Shown here: positions 9,167-18,383 of the stretch, one piece after another
Layout: the number at the start of each line of letters is the position of its first letter
Position numbering within the stretch: the first letter of the stretch is position 1
NCBI RefSeq assembly: GCF_000764225.1
Contig: NZ_JQED01000005.1
Span: forward strand, 415,390-479,389
Reading direction: 5' to 3'
DNA: 64,000 bases
Source: Colwellia psychrerythraea
GTDB lineage: Bacteria; Pseudomonadota; Gammaproteobacteria; Enterobacterales; Alteromonadaceae
Made by a program: the position numbers and the translations under genes
Notes under the pieces: generated by a model
What the model was told of the DNA's origin: nothing
Database searches by the model: none
The model's input: the letters and a program-made list of their open reading frames with translations, nothing else

Positions 9167-11356
9167 ATGAAGCAAAAAACAATCAAGCACGGTTATAAGG
9201 TTGCAGGCTGTTTGTATAACTTAGTCAATCATGAAGTATTACCTGGCCTTAGCATTCATGCCAATGACTTCTGGAATTCTGTGGCTGAGGTATTAGCTGA
9301 ATTTACTCCACGTAATCAGCAACTACTGGTTACCAGAGCCAATTTGCAGAGCCATATTGATGTTTGGCACACCGATACCGCAAATCAGCCTTTTAACCAG
9401 CAGCGCTATGAGTTGTTTTTAAAAGAGATAGGCTATTTAGTCGATGAAAAAGCAGATTTTACTATTTCGACTAAAAATGTTGATGATGAGGTTGCCCTTG
9501 TCGCGGGCCCTCAATTAGTCGTGCCCTTGATGAATGCCCGATTTTCACTTAATGCAGCTAACGCACGCTGGGGCAGTTTGTATGACGCTTTATATGGTAC
9601 CGATGTTATTGGTGAAGATAATGGTGCTCAACAAACCAAGGAGTTTAATCCGGTTCGAGGACGCAGAGTGCAAGCATACGCACGCAGATTTTTAGACGAA
9701 ACCTTACCGTTAACCCGTGGTAGCCATATTGATGCAGTGAAGTACCATATCGTCAAGCAAAAATTTACTGTGACTCTGTTTACGGGTGAACAAGTACAGC
9801 TCAAAAATGCTGAACAGTTTGTCGGTTATAACGGCTCGATCGCTGCTCCGTCCGCACTGCTTTGCCGTCACAATGGCTTGCATATTGAGATCCAAGTAGA
9901 TAAAGATAATGTTGTTGGCAAAACCGATGCTGCTTCAGTTAAAGATATCGTCTTAGAATCAGCATTAAGTACTATTCAAGACTGTGAGGATTCCATTGCG
10001 GCGGTTGATGCCTCTGACAAGACCTCAGTTTATCGTAACTGGTTAGGCTTAATGAAAGGCGACCTTGCTGAGATCATTCAAAAAGGCAATAAAACCATCA
10101 CCCGAAGTCTGAATCACGATCGACATTATTTATCTCCTAAGCAAGAAAAAATGACGTTACCTGGTAGAAGTCTGCAATTTATTCGTAACGTAGGTCACTT
10201 GATGACGACCGATGCTATTGTAACGGCCACAGATGAAAAAGTGCCTGAAGGCATTGTTGATGGCCTTATCACCAGTTTAATTTCACTGCATGATTTACAA
10301 GGTAACTCGAAATTTAAAAACTCTAAACAAGGCAGTATTTATATTGTAAAGCCTAAAATGCATGGCCCTGAAGAAGTTAGCTTTAGTCATGATTTATTTA
10401 GCGCCATTGAACGTCATCTGGGATTAGTCCAAAACACCATCAAAATGGGTATCATGGATGAAGAACGTCGCACTTCTGCTAATTTAAAAGAGTGTATTCG
10501 CGCCGCACAAACACGTCTTGCCTTCATTAATACCGGATTTTTAGATCGCACAGGCGATGAAATTCATACCAGTATGCACGCCGGCGCTATGACACAAAAA
10601 GCCTTGATGAAAGATGAGCCTTGGATTACAGCCTATGAAGATAGAAATGTTAGAATTGGATTGCAAGCAGGCCTACAAGGTAAAGCGCAAATAGGTAAAG
10701 GTATGTGGGCAATACCCGACCAAATGGCAGAAATGGTAAAAAGTAAGATTGCCCACCCAAAATCAGGAGCAAATTGTGCTTGGGTTCCCTCGCCTACTGC
10801 CGCTACCTTGCATGTCATGCATTATCATAAAGTTAATGTACAAGACATTCAAAGTGCCATGAAAGCTGAATTTTCTTTACCTGGTACCATTGATGATTTA
10901 AGCGAATTATTAACCATTCCCTTGCTAAAAAATCAAACTGAATTATCAACAACGGCCATTCAAAAAGAATTAGACAACAACATTCAAGGTTTATTGGGTT
11001 ATGTCGTCCGTTGGGTGAATCAAGGCATTGGCTGTTCTAAAGTGCCCGATATCGACAACATTGCGCGCATGGAAGATAGAGCGACCTTACGGATATCGAG
11101 TCAACATGTTTGTAACTGGCTTCATCATGGTGTGATAAATGAGAGCCAAGTGCTTGAATCGCTCAGACGCATGGCTGAAGTGGTCGATTTTCAAAATGCT
11201 GGCGATAGTAGCTACATTGCTATCGGAACAGATTTTAATCATAGTATTGCTTTTACGGCTGCCGTAGATCTTATTTTTCAAGGTAAAGAACAACCAAGCG
11301 GTTATACAGAACCATTATTACATCAAAAACGTCAAGAAGTGAAAGCCATGCATTAG
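9167..11356 (+). CDS. glcB: Malate synthase G
   Basis: This 729-residue, full-length malate synthase G condenses glyoxylate with acetyl-CoA to malate. Signatures include NPVRGRRVQAYARRFLDETLPL, the catalytic-loop arginine in RSLQFIRNVGHLMT, IVKPKMHGPEEV, and NTGFLDRTGDEIHTSMHAG carrying metal and base residues; the C-terminal GCSKVPDI region holds the family's catalytic loop. It starts three bases after the puuD stop, so the two are co-translated. This placement in a purine operon ties it to glyoxylate made by ureidoglycolate lyase rather than to the classical glyoxylate shunt. Confidence 0.96.
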   Translation: MKQKTIKHGYKVAGCLYNLVNHEVLPGLSIHANDFWNSVAEVLAEFTPRNQQLLVTRANLQSHIDVWHTDTANQPFNQQRYELFLKEIGYLVDEKADFTISTKNVDDEVALVAGPQLVVPLMNARFSLNAANARWGSLYDALYGTDVIGEDNGAQQTKEFNPVRGRRVQAYARRFLDETLPLTRGSHIDAVKYHIVKQKFTVTLFTGEQVQLKNAEQFVGYNGSIAAPSALLCRHNGLHIEIQVDKDNVVGKTDAASVKDIVLESALSTIQDCEDSIAAVDASDKTSVYRNWLGLMKGDLAEIIQKGNKTITRSLNHDRHYLSPKQEKMTLPGRSLQFIRNVGHLMTTDAIVTATDEKVPEGIVDGLITSLISLHDLQGNSKFKNSKQGSIYIVKPKMHGPEEVSFSHDLFSAIERHLGLVQNTIKMGIMDEERRTSANLKECIRAAQTRLAFINTGFLDRTGDEIHTSMHAGAMTQKALMKDEPWITAYEDRNVRIGLQAGLQGKAQIGKGMWAIPDQMAEMVKSKIAHPKSGANCAWVPSPTAATLHVMHYHKVNVQDIQSAMKAEFSLPGTIDDLSELLTIPLLKNQTELSTTAIQKELDNNIQGLLGYVVRWVNQGIGCSKVPDIDNIARMEDRATLRISSQHVCNWLHHGVINESQVLESLRRMAEVVDFQNAGDSSYIAIGTDFNHSIAFTAAVDLIFQGKEQPSGYTEPLLHQKRQEVKAMH

Positions 11357-11406
11357 CTTTATAAGTAACAATTGACTCACCATTTAACGTTCACTTCACC
11401 GTGTTT

Positions 11407-11444
11407 AAGAACCATATTACTGCCACATAAGTAATGTGGTTCTT
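11407..11444 (+). terminator. Terminator after glcB
   Basis: AAGAACCATATTAC (11407-11420) pairs with GTAATGTGGTTCTT (11431-11444), with one wobble position, over a 10-base loop, followed by TGCTTTATA. It lies 50 bases after the malate synthase stop and would end the purine operon before the TetR gene. Confidence 0.65.
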
Positions 11445-11534
11445 GCTTTATAAATAAACGCAAAACTCAACACCAGCAATCAATCATAACTTCGATTAAG
11501 TCAAAGTAATTGTTATTTATACTATGGCTGCCAG

Positions 11535-11548
11535 ATAACATTTGTTAT
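11535..11548. promoter_or_regulatory. Palindrome upstream of the TetR gene (candidate operator)
   Basis: ATAACATTTGTTAT is a perfect inverted repeat (6-base arms, 2-base centre) 41 bases before the GTG start of the TetR-family gene. The position suits an autoregulatory operator. The assignment is inferred from position and symmetry only. Confidence 0.4.
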
Positions 11549-11589
11549 AACATTATTTTCTGCATCATCAATGAAGTTATGAGGTATTT

Positions 11590-12216
11590 GTGTCGGTAAA
11601 AAAAGAATCCGTAGGGCAAGTTCGCCAAAGGAATGTTGCGCTTATTTTAACGGCTGCTAAAACAGAGTTTGTTTCACATGGTTTTAAAGGTGCGTCAATT
11701 AAGCGCATTGCAGAACGCGCAAATATTCCCCGAGCAAATATTCATTATTATTTCAATGATAAAACCGACCTTTACCAACAATTGCTTACCGAAATAATTG
11801 TCAGTTGGAATACCAGTTTCGATACTTTAAGCATTAATGATGATCCAAAAACAATTCTTACTGCTTATATCCATGAAAAAATTATGCATGCTAAGCACGA
11901 CCCTGATGGTTCAAAAATATTTGCCAGTGAAGTCATCCACGGTGCACCTATACTTAAAGACTATTTACATACCGAATTTAAACAATGGTTAGATGAAAAA
12001 ATAACAGTCATTGAAACATGGATTAAACAAGGGCAAATAGACGTGGTTAATCCACATCATTTGTTATTCCTAATTTGGAGTTCTACACAGCATTATGCCG
12101 ACTTTAGTGTCCAGGTATTAGCTGGTTTTGGTAAAGAAGCAATGAACGATGATGATTTTGATGATGTCATACAATCACTGACCTCAATTATCTTGAAAGG
12201 TTGTGGTTTGGCATAA
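11590..12216 (+). CDS. TetR-family regulator (RutR/YcdC-like)
   Basis: This 208-residue regulator has an N-terminal TetR helix-turn-helix (about residues 12-60: ILTAAKTEFVSHGFKGASIKRIAERANIPRANIHYYFNDKTDLY). Its C-terminal ligand domain resembles RutR-type proteins, which sense pyrimidines or purine intermediates (for example KIFASEVIHGAP and LFLIWSSTQHYADF). The start is GTG at 11590 with GAGG upstream. It follows the purine operon on the same strand after a terminator, so it probably controls that operon in response to a nucleobase or allantoin-type ligand; the ligand is not readable from sequence. Confidence 0.85.
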   Translation: MSVKKESVGQVRQRNVALILTAAKTEFVSHGFKGASIKRIAERANIPRANIHYYFNDKTDLYQQLLTEIIVSWNTSFDTLSINDDPKTILTAYIHEKIMHAKHDPDGSKIFASEVIHGAPILKDYLHTEFKQWLDEKITVIETWIKQGQIDVVNPHHLLFLIWSSTQHYADFSVQVLAGFGKEAMNDDDFDDVIQSLTSIILKGCGLA

Positions 12217-12368
12217 ATTGCATCACTAACTTTCTTTGGCAGAGTTAAAGCTATCTAGCTACACAGACAACTTTACTGGCATTGTTGACAAGATTTATTG
12301 AAAGGCATACTGTCATCTTAGTTTTGACAGTTCCTAGACCCTGAGAAAACGTAATAGATATTTAAAAT

Positions 12369-12794
12369 ATGAAAATTGAAGAGATAATGAGTGAAGAAGT
12401 CACATGCATAAATTTAGATGATAGATTATCTGTTGTCAGAGAACTATTTATTAAGCATAAGTTTCATCATCTCATGGTTACTGATAGTAAAAACCAACTG
12501 ATCGCTGTCATTTCTGAAAGAGATTATTTAAAAGCAACCAATTCAAACATAGAGCTTCCCGCCGCTAATGAAAAAGATTTAGCGATGCTTAATAAACGTG
12601 TGCATCAAATAGTATCGAAAAAGTTAGTTGCCATTAAGCAATTTAGCCCCTTTAGTGAAGCAATAAAGACCTTTCATGATACCGGTATGTCCTGCCTTCC
12701 GGTAATCAATAGCAATAATCAACCTGTCGGAGTTATTACGTCTCGAGACATAATAAAGTGGCTATATAGTAAAGTGAATTCAGCTAAGTCTTAG
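12369..12794 (+). CDS. CBS-domain pair protein
   Basis: This small 141-residue protein consists almost entirely of two CBS domains (about residues 4-60 and 76-136): MKIEEIMSEEVTCINLDDRL ... VISERDYLKA and LVAIKQFSPFSEAIKTF ... PVGVITSRDIIKWL. Such stand-alone pairs bind adenine nucleotides and act as energy or nucleotide sensors on a partner. No partner domain is fused. No clear ribosome site precedes the ATG (TTTAAAATATG). Its role beside the purine genes is unknown; an adenylate-sensing role is only a guess. Confidence 0.85.
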   Translation: MKIEEIMSEEVTCINLDDRLSVVRELFIKHKFHHLMVTDSKNQLIAVISERDYLKATNSNIELPAANEKDLAMLNKRVHQIVSKKLVAIKQFSPFSEAIKTFHDTGMSCLPVINSNNQPVGVITSRDIIKWLYSKVNSAKS

Positions 12795-12994
12795 TCCAAA
12801 GACTTTAAACAAGGTAAATTTCATCAACTAATACTGTCGAGTTATCTCATTAATATCGACTCAACAGCGTAATTATTGTCATCATAACTTGAGCACAAAG
12901 GGAAGAAATCGTATTTCAACGAGCCAAATTTGCAAATACTTAGTATACTTTTCGATAATTCTCCCAAATTCGACGCCTCAAAAAGCACTTTGTA

Positions 12995-13061
12995 TTTCAC
13001 ATAATGAAAACTTAAGGTGAAATTTTTCGCAAAAAAGCGCTTTAACTTTCACTATGTGAAA
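12995..13061. promoter_or_regulatory. Pair of TTTCA...TGAAA palindromes
   Basis: TTTCACATAATGAAA (12995-13009) and TTTCACTATGTGAAA (13047-13061, perfect 6-base arms) lie in the 322-base gap between the CBS gene and the 3' end of the aminotransferase, just left of the terminator. Closely similar sites recur in the bhcB/bhcR promoter region near 23.2-23.4 kb. They resemble regulator operators, but no gene start lies immediately beside them. The remainder of the gap (12795-12994) shows nothing else. Confidence 0.5.
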
Positions 13062-13090
13062 AAAAAGACCATCGAAAGATGGTCTTTTTT
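13061..13090. terminator. Bidirectional terminator
   Basis: GACCATC (13067-13073), loop GAAA, GATGGTC (13078-13084), flanked by A6 and T6 runs, is a classical intrinsic terminator usable in both directions. It sits 27 bases beyond the stop of the - strand aminotransferase and also faces the + strand CBS gene. Confidence 0.92.
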
Positions 13091-13116
13091 CATTAATAAA
13101 AATTTTCGTTAAGGTT

Positions 13117-14238
13117 TTATTGGGATAACGCGTCCTTTAATGCTGTTAAACATAAGGCAACATTCTCACTTTTAGCGGCATGTCCCATCAGCCCAATACG
13201 CCATGCTTTACCAGCAAAAGCCCCTAATCCTGCGCCTATTTCAAGGTTGTAGTGCTCTAATAGGTATTCTCGTATTTTTGCATCATCAGCCCCCTCAGGA
13301 ATGTAGATAGCATTCAACTGAGGTAAGCGTTCTTCTTCAGGCACAATGAACTCAATACCTAGTTCTTTCAAGCCCTTAGCTAATACTTCGTGTTGTTCTT
13401 TATGGCGTGCCCAGCTGTTTTCTAGCCCTTCATCATGCAGCATGACTAACGCTTCATGTAAGGCGTATAAAGAATTCACCGGGGCTGTATGGTGGTAGCT
13501 ACGCTTACCTTCACCAGACCAGTAGCCCATCACTAAGGTTTGATCTAAGAACCAACTTTGTATCTGCGTTTTACGATTTTGTACTACCGCTACAGCCTTA
13601 GGGCTAAAGGATAGAGGCGATATGCCAGGCACACAGGACATACATTTTTGCGTCCCCGAATAGATAGCATCTATGCCCCATTCGTCCACTTTAAGCTCCA
13701 CACCGCCTAATGACGTCACTGCATCAACAATTGTTAAACAATCATGCTCTTGTGCCATTTTACATAGGGCTTTGGCGTCTGAAACCGCACCCGTTGAGGT
13801 TTCAGCATGAACAAAGGCTAAGAATTTGGCGTCTGGATGGTCATGCAATGCCGCTTTTACCTTGTGCGTTTCAACAGCACGCGCCCAAGGAGAGTCAACA
13901 ACCACGGCCTCTGCGCCTATTCTGTTCACGTTTTGAATCATACGGTCACCAAAAACACCATTGCGACAAACAATTACCTTGTCACCCGCTTCAACTAAGT
14001 TGACAAAACAGGCTTCCATCCCTGCTGAACCGGGGGCTGATAAGGCAATAGTGAATTCATTTTTGGTTTGAAAAGCGAATTGCAATAATGTTTTTACTTC
14101 ATCCATCATATTGATAAATAAAGGATCAAGGTGACCAACTGTTGGTCTAGCTAGTGCAGACAGAACACGGGCACTTACATCTGAGGGACCAGGGCCCATT
14201 AAAATTCTTTGTGGGGGGTTAAATGAGTTAAATGTCAT
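13117..14238 (-). CDS. bhcA: Class V aminotransferase, probable aspartate-glyoxylate aminotransferase (BhcA-like)
   Basis: This 373-residue PLP enzyme belongs to the alanine/serine/ureidoglycine-glyoxylate aminotransferase family. Visible are GPGPSDV near the start, HAETSTG (about 144-150), the PLP-contacting VDAVTSLGG (D172), and the Schiff-base lysine in SGTQKCMS (K198). The family fits two roles. It could be BhcA, which moves the amino group of aspartate to glyoxylate to make glycine and oxaloacetate in the beta-hydroxyaspartate cycle, or PucG, which acts on ureidoglycine. I favour BhcA because the other cycle genes lie 6-10 kb away and share an upstream palindrome, and because allantoicase plus AllA make a ureidoglycine step unnecessary. 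Substrate cannot be read from sequence. Confidence 0.75.
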   Translation of the reverse strand: MTFNSFNPPQRILMGPGPSDVSARVLSALARPTVGHLDPLFINMMDEVKTLLQFAFQTKNEFTIALSAPGSAGMEACFVNLVEAGDKVIVCRNGVFGDRMIQNVNRIGAEAVVVDSPWARAVETHKVKAALHDHPDAKFLAFVHAETSTGAVSDAKALCKMAQEHDCLTIVDAVTSLGGVELKVDEWGIDAIYSGTQKCMSCVPGISPLSFSPKAVAVVQNRKTQIQSWFLDQTLVMGYWSGEGKRSYHHTAPVNSLYALHEALVMLHDEGLENSWARHKEQHEVLAKGLKELGIEFIVPEEERLPQLNAIYIPEGADDAKIREYLLEHYNLEIGAGLGAFAGKAWRIGLMGHAAKSENVALCLTALKDALSQ

Positions 14239-14304
14239 AATTGCTCTACCTTCTCTTTTAGTTTCAATTTTTAGTTGTGTTTATAAAACAACCTGATGTA
14301 TCGT

Positions 14305-14334
14305 AGTAAATCGCAACCTGACACAAGTGTCAAG
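14305..14334 (-). promoter_or_regulatory. Promoter of the aminotransferase gene with overlapping palindromic operator
   Basis: On the - strand, TTGACA (14333-14328), a 17-base spacer and TTTACT (14310-14305) form a plausible sigma-70 promoter 67 bases before the bhcA-like start. The -35 box is embedded in a perfect palindrome TGACACAAGTGTCA (14319-14332). The same 16-base word, with one change, occurs at 23461-23476 upstream of the bhcBCD-like operon. The region also serves the divergent tsx gene. Confidence 0.65.
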
Positions 14335-14421
14335 TTATGGAAGATTTGCGAAACATAGACATATTGAAAAAAAATATAATTAAAATTAAAATTAACACTA
14401 CATAACATTAAGAGAGACAAT

Positions 14422-15249
14422 ATGAAAATTTCAGCACCACTTACCGCCCTTGCATTAACCGCTGCGTTAAATGCACCTATGGTTTCAGCAGAAATCTGGG
14501 GAAATACAGAAGTACAATTACAAGCACTAGGTGAATTAGAGCGACCAGGTACAGGTGGCACCGCTGATACGACCATCATCACCTTCCAACATGCTGGTGG
14601 CTGGGAATATGGCGATAACTTCTTCTTCATGGATTATTCTCGTTATTCAGTAAATAACGATGCTAACTTCCCTGTAGCAGACTCAAGCGAGCTTTACGGC
14701 GAGTGGTATTCAAACTTTAGTTTAGGCGCAATTAGCGGTAATGACCTTAGTTTTGGCCCGGTAAAAGATATCGGTGTAGTCGCGGGCTTTAACTTTGCCC
14801 CTGAAGTGGACAGTGCTTGGGTATTACCTGGTGTTAGATTTGCCTTAGATTTACCCGGTTTTGCGTTTGCACAAATTGATGTCACTGGTTATATCCATCA
14901 AGGTGGTGGCAGCGCTGATTCTCCTGTCTTTACTGTTGTTGATGAAGACTCTAGTTTTATGGTTGATTTTGCTTGGGCGTACCCGTTCAAAATTGGTTCA
15001 ACAAGCTGGAGCATAGAAGGTCACCTAGAGTACATTGATGGTCGAACACAAGTGAATAACTTTGGCACCACAGAACTCGAATCTTGGATTTTGTTTCAAC
15101 CACAAATTCGCCTAGATTTAGGTGAAGTATTAGGACAAAAAGCGCAACGTTTATTCGTTGGTATTGAATACCAATACTGGAAAAACAAACTGGGTGAGAA
15201 AGGAACTGATGATAATACCGCACAATTTCTTGCGGTATGGCGTTTCTAA
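14422..15249 (+). CDS. tsx: Nucleoside-specific channel-forming outer membrane protein (Tsx family)
   Basis: This 275-residue outer membrane beta-barrel has an N-terminal signal peptide (cut after MVSA, about residue 23) and a terminal phenylalanine (AVWRF) as required for outer membrane assembly. ENTRY-type family marks are the IWGNTEVQLQ start, FFMDYSRY, LYGEWYSNFSL, and alternating aromatic strands throughout. Tsx admits nucleosides and some free bases. It sits divergent from the glyoxylate aminotransferase and close to the purine genes, which suggests that extracellular nucleosides are the source of the purines. AGAGAG precedes the ATG. Confidence 0.88.
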   Translation: MKISAPLTALALTAALNAPMVSAEIWGNTEVQLQALGELERPGTGGTADTTIITFQHAGGWEYGDNFFFMDYSRYSVNNDANFPVADSSELYGEWYSNFSLGAISGNDLSFGPVKDIGVVAGFNFAPEVDSAWVLPGVRFALDLPGFAFAQIDVTGYIHQGGGSADSPVFTVVDEDSSFMVDFAWAYPFKIGSTSWSIEGHLEYIDGRTQVNNFGTTELESWILFQPQIRLDLGEVLGQKAQRLFVGIEYQYWKNKLGEKGTDDNTAQFLAVWRF

Positions 15250-15371
15250 TGAGCCAAAGTTTCTTTGTCGCTATGCTGTTTGAAAATATCGGCTTCAGCA
15301 AAGATTAGCGGCATAAAAACTCAAGTAGCTAGGCTATGAATTCGTTATTTTAGTAACGAGAATAATTAAAA

Positions 15372-15410
15372 AACCTGCCAATTTCATTGTGCTTATTGGC
15401 AGGGGTTTTA
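15372..15410 (+). terminator. Terminator after tsx
   Basis: AACCTGCCAAT pairs with ATTGGCAGGGGTT over a 12-base loop and is followed by TTTTA. It lies about 125 bases after the tsx stop. The remaining gap to the malic enzyme gene (15411-15692, 282 bases) is AT-rich, with no recognisable gene or operator. Confidence 0.75.
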
Positions 15411-15692
15411 CTATCCACATTTTGAAGATTCCAAATTACATCGCGCCACTTTAGCGCAAAAATTTGTACAATTTAACCCTACTTATATTCTTATTAGCAG
15501 GGATTTCAGCTGCTCTCTCAATGAAAGGTGCATTTCACTGATCTAGCTGAAGTTTATTTACGTAAAACCACCATATACATTTATTAAAAATTATTACCAA
15601 TTGCATTAATTCTGGCATTCAACAGCCCACACCAAGCGGCGTATTGATTACCGTATTAACTTATCACCTAACACTATAAAAATAGGTCAATT

Positions 15693-16940
15693 ATGTCTGA
15701 TTTTAAACAAGCAGCACTGGATTATCACGCCTTGCCAACAGCAGGAAAAATCGCTATTGCTATCACAACTCCCGCTGAAACAAGCAGCGATCTATCACTC
15801 GCCTATAGTCCTGGTGTCGCTGAGCCTTGTCGAGAAATTGCCAAAAACCCTGACGATGTTTATAAGTACACTGGAAAAGGCAATACCGTTGCCGTTATCT
15901 CAAACGGTACTGCAGTATTAGGTTTAGGCAACTTAGGTCCTATGGCATCAAAACCAGTCATGGAGGGCAAAGCATTACTATTTAAACGTTTTGCTGATAT
16001 AAACTCATTCGATATTGAAGTAACGCATCGAACCCCTGAAGATTTCATTAACACAGTTGCCGCTATCGCAGATAGTTTTGGTGGTATTAACCTAGAAGAT
16101 ATCAAAGCACCTGAGTGTTTTATCATCGAAAAAGCCTTAAAAGAGCGCTGTAAAATACCCATATTTCATGATGATCAACACGGTACTGCCATAGTGACCG
16201 CTGCTGCAATGATCAATGCTTTAGAGATTCAGAATAAGAAAATTGAACAAGCTGATATCGTTTGTTTAGGTGCTGGTGCTGCGGCTATTGCCTGTATGGA
16301 ATTACTGATCCAATGCGGTGCAATGCGTGAGAAAATATACATGCTCGACACCAAAGGTGTTATTCATACTCGCCGTGATGATTTATCTGAATATAAAACC
16401 CGTTTTGCCAATAACACAGACAAGCGCACACTCGATGATGTCATTGAAGGTGCTGATGTATTCTTGGGTGTTTCTGGTCCTAACTTGCTCAGCGCCGAGC
16501 AGTTAAAGAAAATGGCTAACAACCCTGTGGTATTTGCTTGTTCTAACCCAGATCCAGAAATAAAACCAGAGCTAGCACATAGTGTTAGAAGTGATTTAAT
16601 TATGGCGACCGGTCGCTCTGATTATCCAAACCAAGTGAACAATGTTTTATGTTTCCCGTTTATTTTCCGTGGTGCATTAGATGTCCGAGCGCGTAAAATT
16701 AATAATGAAATGAAAGTAGCCGCGGTGCATGCAATTAGAGAACTAGCCAAGCAAGACGTTCCGGAAAGCGTGTTAAAAGCGAGTAATGAAAAGCAGCTTT
16801 CTTTTGGTAAAGGTTACATTATTCCTCGTCCAATGGATCCAAGGTTATTCAAAAATGTCGCCTTAGCGGTTGCTAAAGCTGCCGTTGATTCAGGTGTTGC
16901 TGCTTTACCTTTACCTGCTAACTATATGGATAATTTTTAA
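15693..16940 (+). CDS. Malic enzyme (short form)
   Basis: This 415-residue malic enzyme oxidatively decarboxylates malate to pyruvate with NAD(P). Visible are the N-terminal LAYSPGVAEPCREIAKNP, the catalytic region NGTAVLGLGNLGPMASKPVMEGK, the metal site ED..APECF and FHDDQHGTAI, and a Rossmann motif CLGAGAAAIACMELL. It lacks the phosphotransacetylase-like domain of long MaeB proteins. It could convert malate made by malate synthase G, or reached from oxaloacetate, into pyruvate, which would complete the use of glyoxylate carbon. NAD versus NADP preference is not readable with confidence. Confidence 0.93.
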   Translation: MSDFKQAALDYHALPTAGKIAIAITTPAETSSDLSLAYSPGVAEPCREIAKNPDDVYKYTGKGNTVAVISNGTAVLGLGNLGPMASKPVMEGKALLFKRFADINSFDIEVTHRTPEDFINTVAAIADSFGGINLEDIKAPECFIIEKALKERCKIPIFHDDQHGTAIVTAAAMINALEIQNKKIEQADIVCLGAGAAAIACMELLIQCGAMREKIYMLDTKGVIHTRRDDLSEYKTRFANNTDKRTLDDVIEGADVFLGVSGPNLLSAEQLKKMANNPVVFACSNPDPEIKPELAHSVRSDLIMATGRSDYPNQVNNVLCFPFIFRGALDVRARKINNEMKVAAVHAIRELAKQDVPESVLKASNEKQLSFGKGYIIPRPMDPRLFKNVALAVAKAAVDSGVAALPLPANYMDNF

Positions 16941-16958
16941 AATTTTTTCTCTCATTAC

Positions 16959-16990
16959 AAAAAAGCCGCTTTTTAGCGGCTTATTTATTA
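16959..16990 (+). terminator. Terminator after malic enzyme
   Basis: AAGCCGCT, loop TTTT, AGCGGCTT, preceded by an A-run and followed by ATTTATT. It lies 20 bases after the malic enzyme stop. Confidence 0.85.
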
Positions 16991-17034
16991 CGACTTTTTA
17001 TAGCTAAATCATGATTATTATAAAAACTACATCT

Positions 17035-17053
17035 AATAACGAATGATTCGCAT
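17035..17053. promoter_or_regulatory. Candidate Fur box
   Basis: AATAACGAATGATTCGCAT resembles the 19-base Fur operator (AT-rich, with interrupted ATGATT/ATT symmetry) and lies ~130 bases before the PepSY gene. A related word, ATACGAATGATTAACA, occurs on the - strand before the small iron genes at 53.98 kb. It is assigned by resemblance and by the iron-linked family of the downstream gene. Confidence 0.45.
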
Positions 17054-17183
17054 CCAACTATATTTTATTTTTTAAAAATGTTTTACAATCCTCAAAATAT
17101 CACTTCAATGCTGACAAAGCTCCCCTGTTAAGTTATCTCGTTTGCTAGCTCAGGGCTTGTCAGTGCTAGATCTAGGTCACTTT

Positions 17184-18323
17184 ATGAATATAAGAAAAAC
17201 GTTATTTTGGTTGCATTTAATCGTAGGCTGTAGTGCAGCTATTTTTATTTTTTTAATGTCTATCACGGGCGTTGCATTAACCTATGAACGTCAGATGATT
17301 CAAGCTGCCGAACAAAGCGATTACCCAGCAGCACCAGCCACATCAAATGCCAAATTACCACTAACAAAACTGTTGAATATCGCTAAGCAATATCCAAGTG
17401 AAAAAATCGCTCAAGTGGTGGTAGAAAATCAGCCCAATGCACCGATTATGATTAAAGATGGCAGAAAAACACTCGCTTACCTGAACCCTTATACCGGAGC
17501 AGAAATAGCGATACCGGGTCAAGGGACCAAAACCTTCTTCCGCAAATTAAGAGCTTTTCATCGTTGGCTAACTTTTGATGGAAGTTTCAGTCAATCCGGT
17601 CGAGAGATTAATGGTATTGCCAATATCATTTTTATTATTTTAATACTTTCAGGGCTTTATTTATGGCTACCTAAGCGCTTTAACAACAGGGCATTCAAAC
17701 AAAGATTAACCTTGTCTGGAAATTATCCTAACAAGCGTGCGAGAAATTACCGATGGCATAATGTTTTTGGCATCTATATCGCGCCAGCACTCTTTATCGT
17801 GGCAGTTACTGCGATATTCTTTTCCTATAAATGGCCCGCTCAAACACTTAAAAGCTATGCCTCTACCGAGTCTACTAAGCTCACTAAACCGGTCGAAGTT
17901 TCAGCTCAACAAGGTGAGTCGCAATTGCCTATTGCTAAGCAGCTGGGAAAAATAAAACAATATTACCCACAATGGCAACGTATTCAGTTTTCATTAGATA
18001 ACAACCCGACGAGCAGTAAAATTTACCGTGTTGATATGGGCAATGGGGGCGAGCCACAAAAACGTATCTCGATATTATTAGACGCTTCAACTGGGGCGAT
18101 GATCCAAGAACAAAGATTTGAGCAACTATCAACATATAGCAAGCTACGTAGCTACATTAGATTTCTGCATACGGGTGAAGTCTTTGGACCACTTGGACAA
18201 ACAATTGCTGGCTTAGCGTCGCTATTTGCATGTTTGTTAGTCTATACCGGTGTAATGCTTTCTTGGAAACGTTGGAAAAATAGTAGAAAAGTAAGCGACA
18301 ATGTATCCGCGCAAGTCAATTAA
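17184..18323 (+). CDS. PepSY-associated transmembrane protein (siderophore-iron reductase type)
   Basis: This 379-residue membrane protein of the PepSY_TM family starts MNIRKTLFWLHLIVG with the usual amphipathic helix leading into TM1. It continues with a periplasmic PepSY-like segment (PLTKLLNIAKQYPSEKIAQVVV), a histidine-containing FHRWL loop, further TM helices (IIFIILILSGLYLWL; IYIAPALFIVAVTAIFF; a final GLASLFACLLVYTGVML) and a second PepSY-like region. Members sit in iron-uptake loci and are thought to reduce ferric siderophores. I chose ATG 17184 (AGG seven bases upstream) over a TTG 42 bases earlier. A second PepSY protein with iron genes is at 51.8 kb. Confidence 0.82.
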   Translation: MNIRKTLFWLHLIVGCSAAIFIFLMSITGVALTYERQMIQAAEQSDYPAAPATSNAKLPLTKLLNIAKQYPSEKIAQVVVENQPNAPIMIKDGRKTLAYLNPYTGAEIAIPGQGTKTFFRKLRAFHRWLTFDGSFSQSGREINGIANIIFIILILSGLYLWLPKRFNNRAFKQRLTLSGNYPNKRARNYRWHNVFGIYIAPALFIVAVTAIFFSYKWPAQTLKSYASTESTKLTKPVEVSAQQGESQLPIAKQLGKIKQYYPQWQRIQFSLDNNPTSSKIYRVDMGNGGEPQKRISILLDASTGAMIQEQRFEQLSTYSKLRSYIRFLHTGEVFGPLGQTIAGLASLFACLLVYTGVMLSWKRWKNSRKVSDNVSAQVN

Positions 18324-18383
18324 CAATGATTTCACAACATTGCTATCAGTAGGGCCTTACTTGGCTCTACTTAAGCGAAGGCA

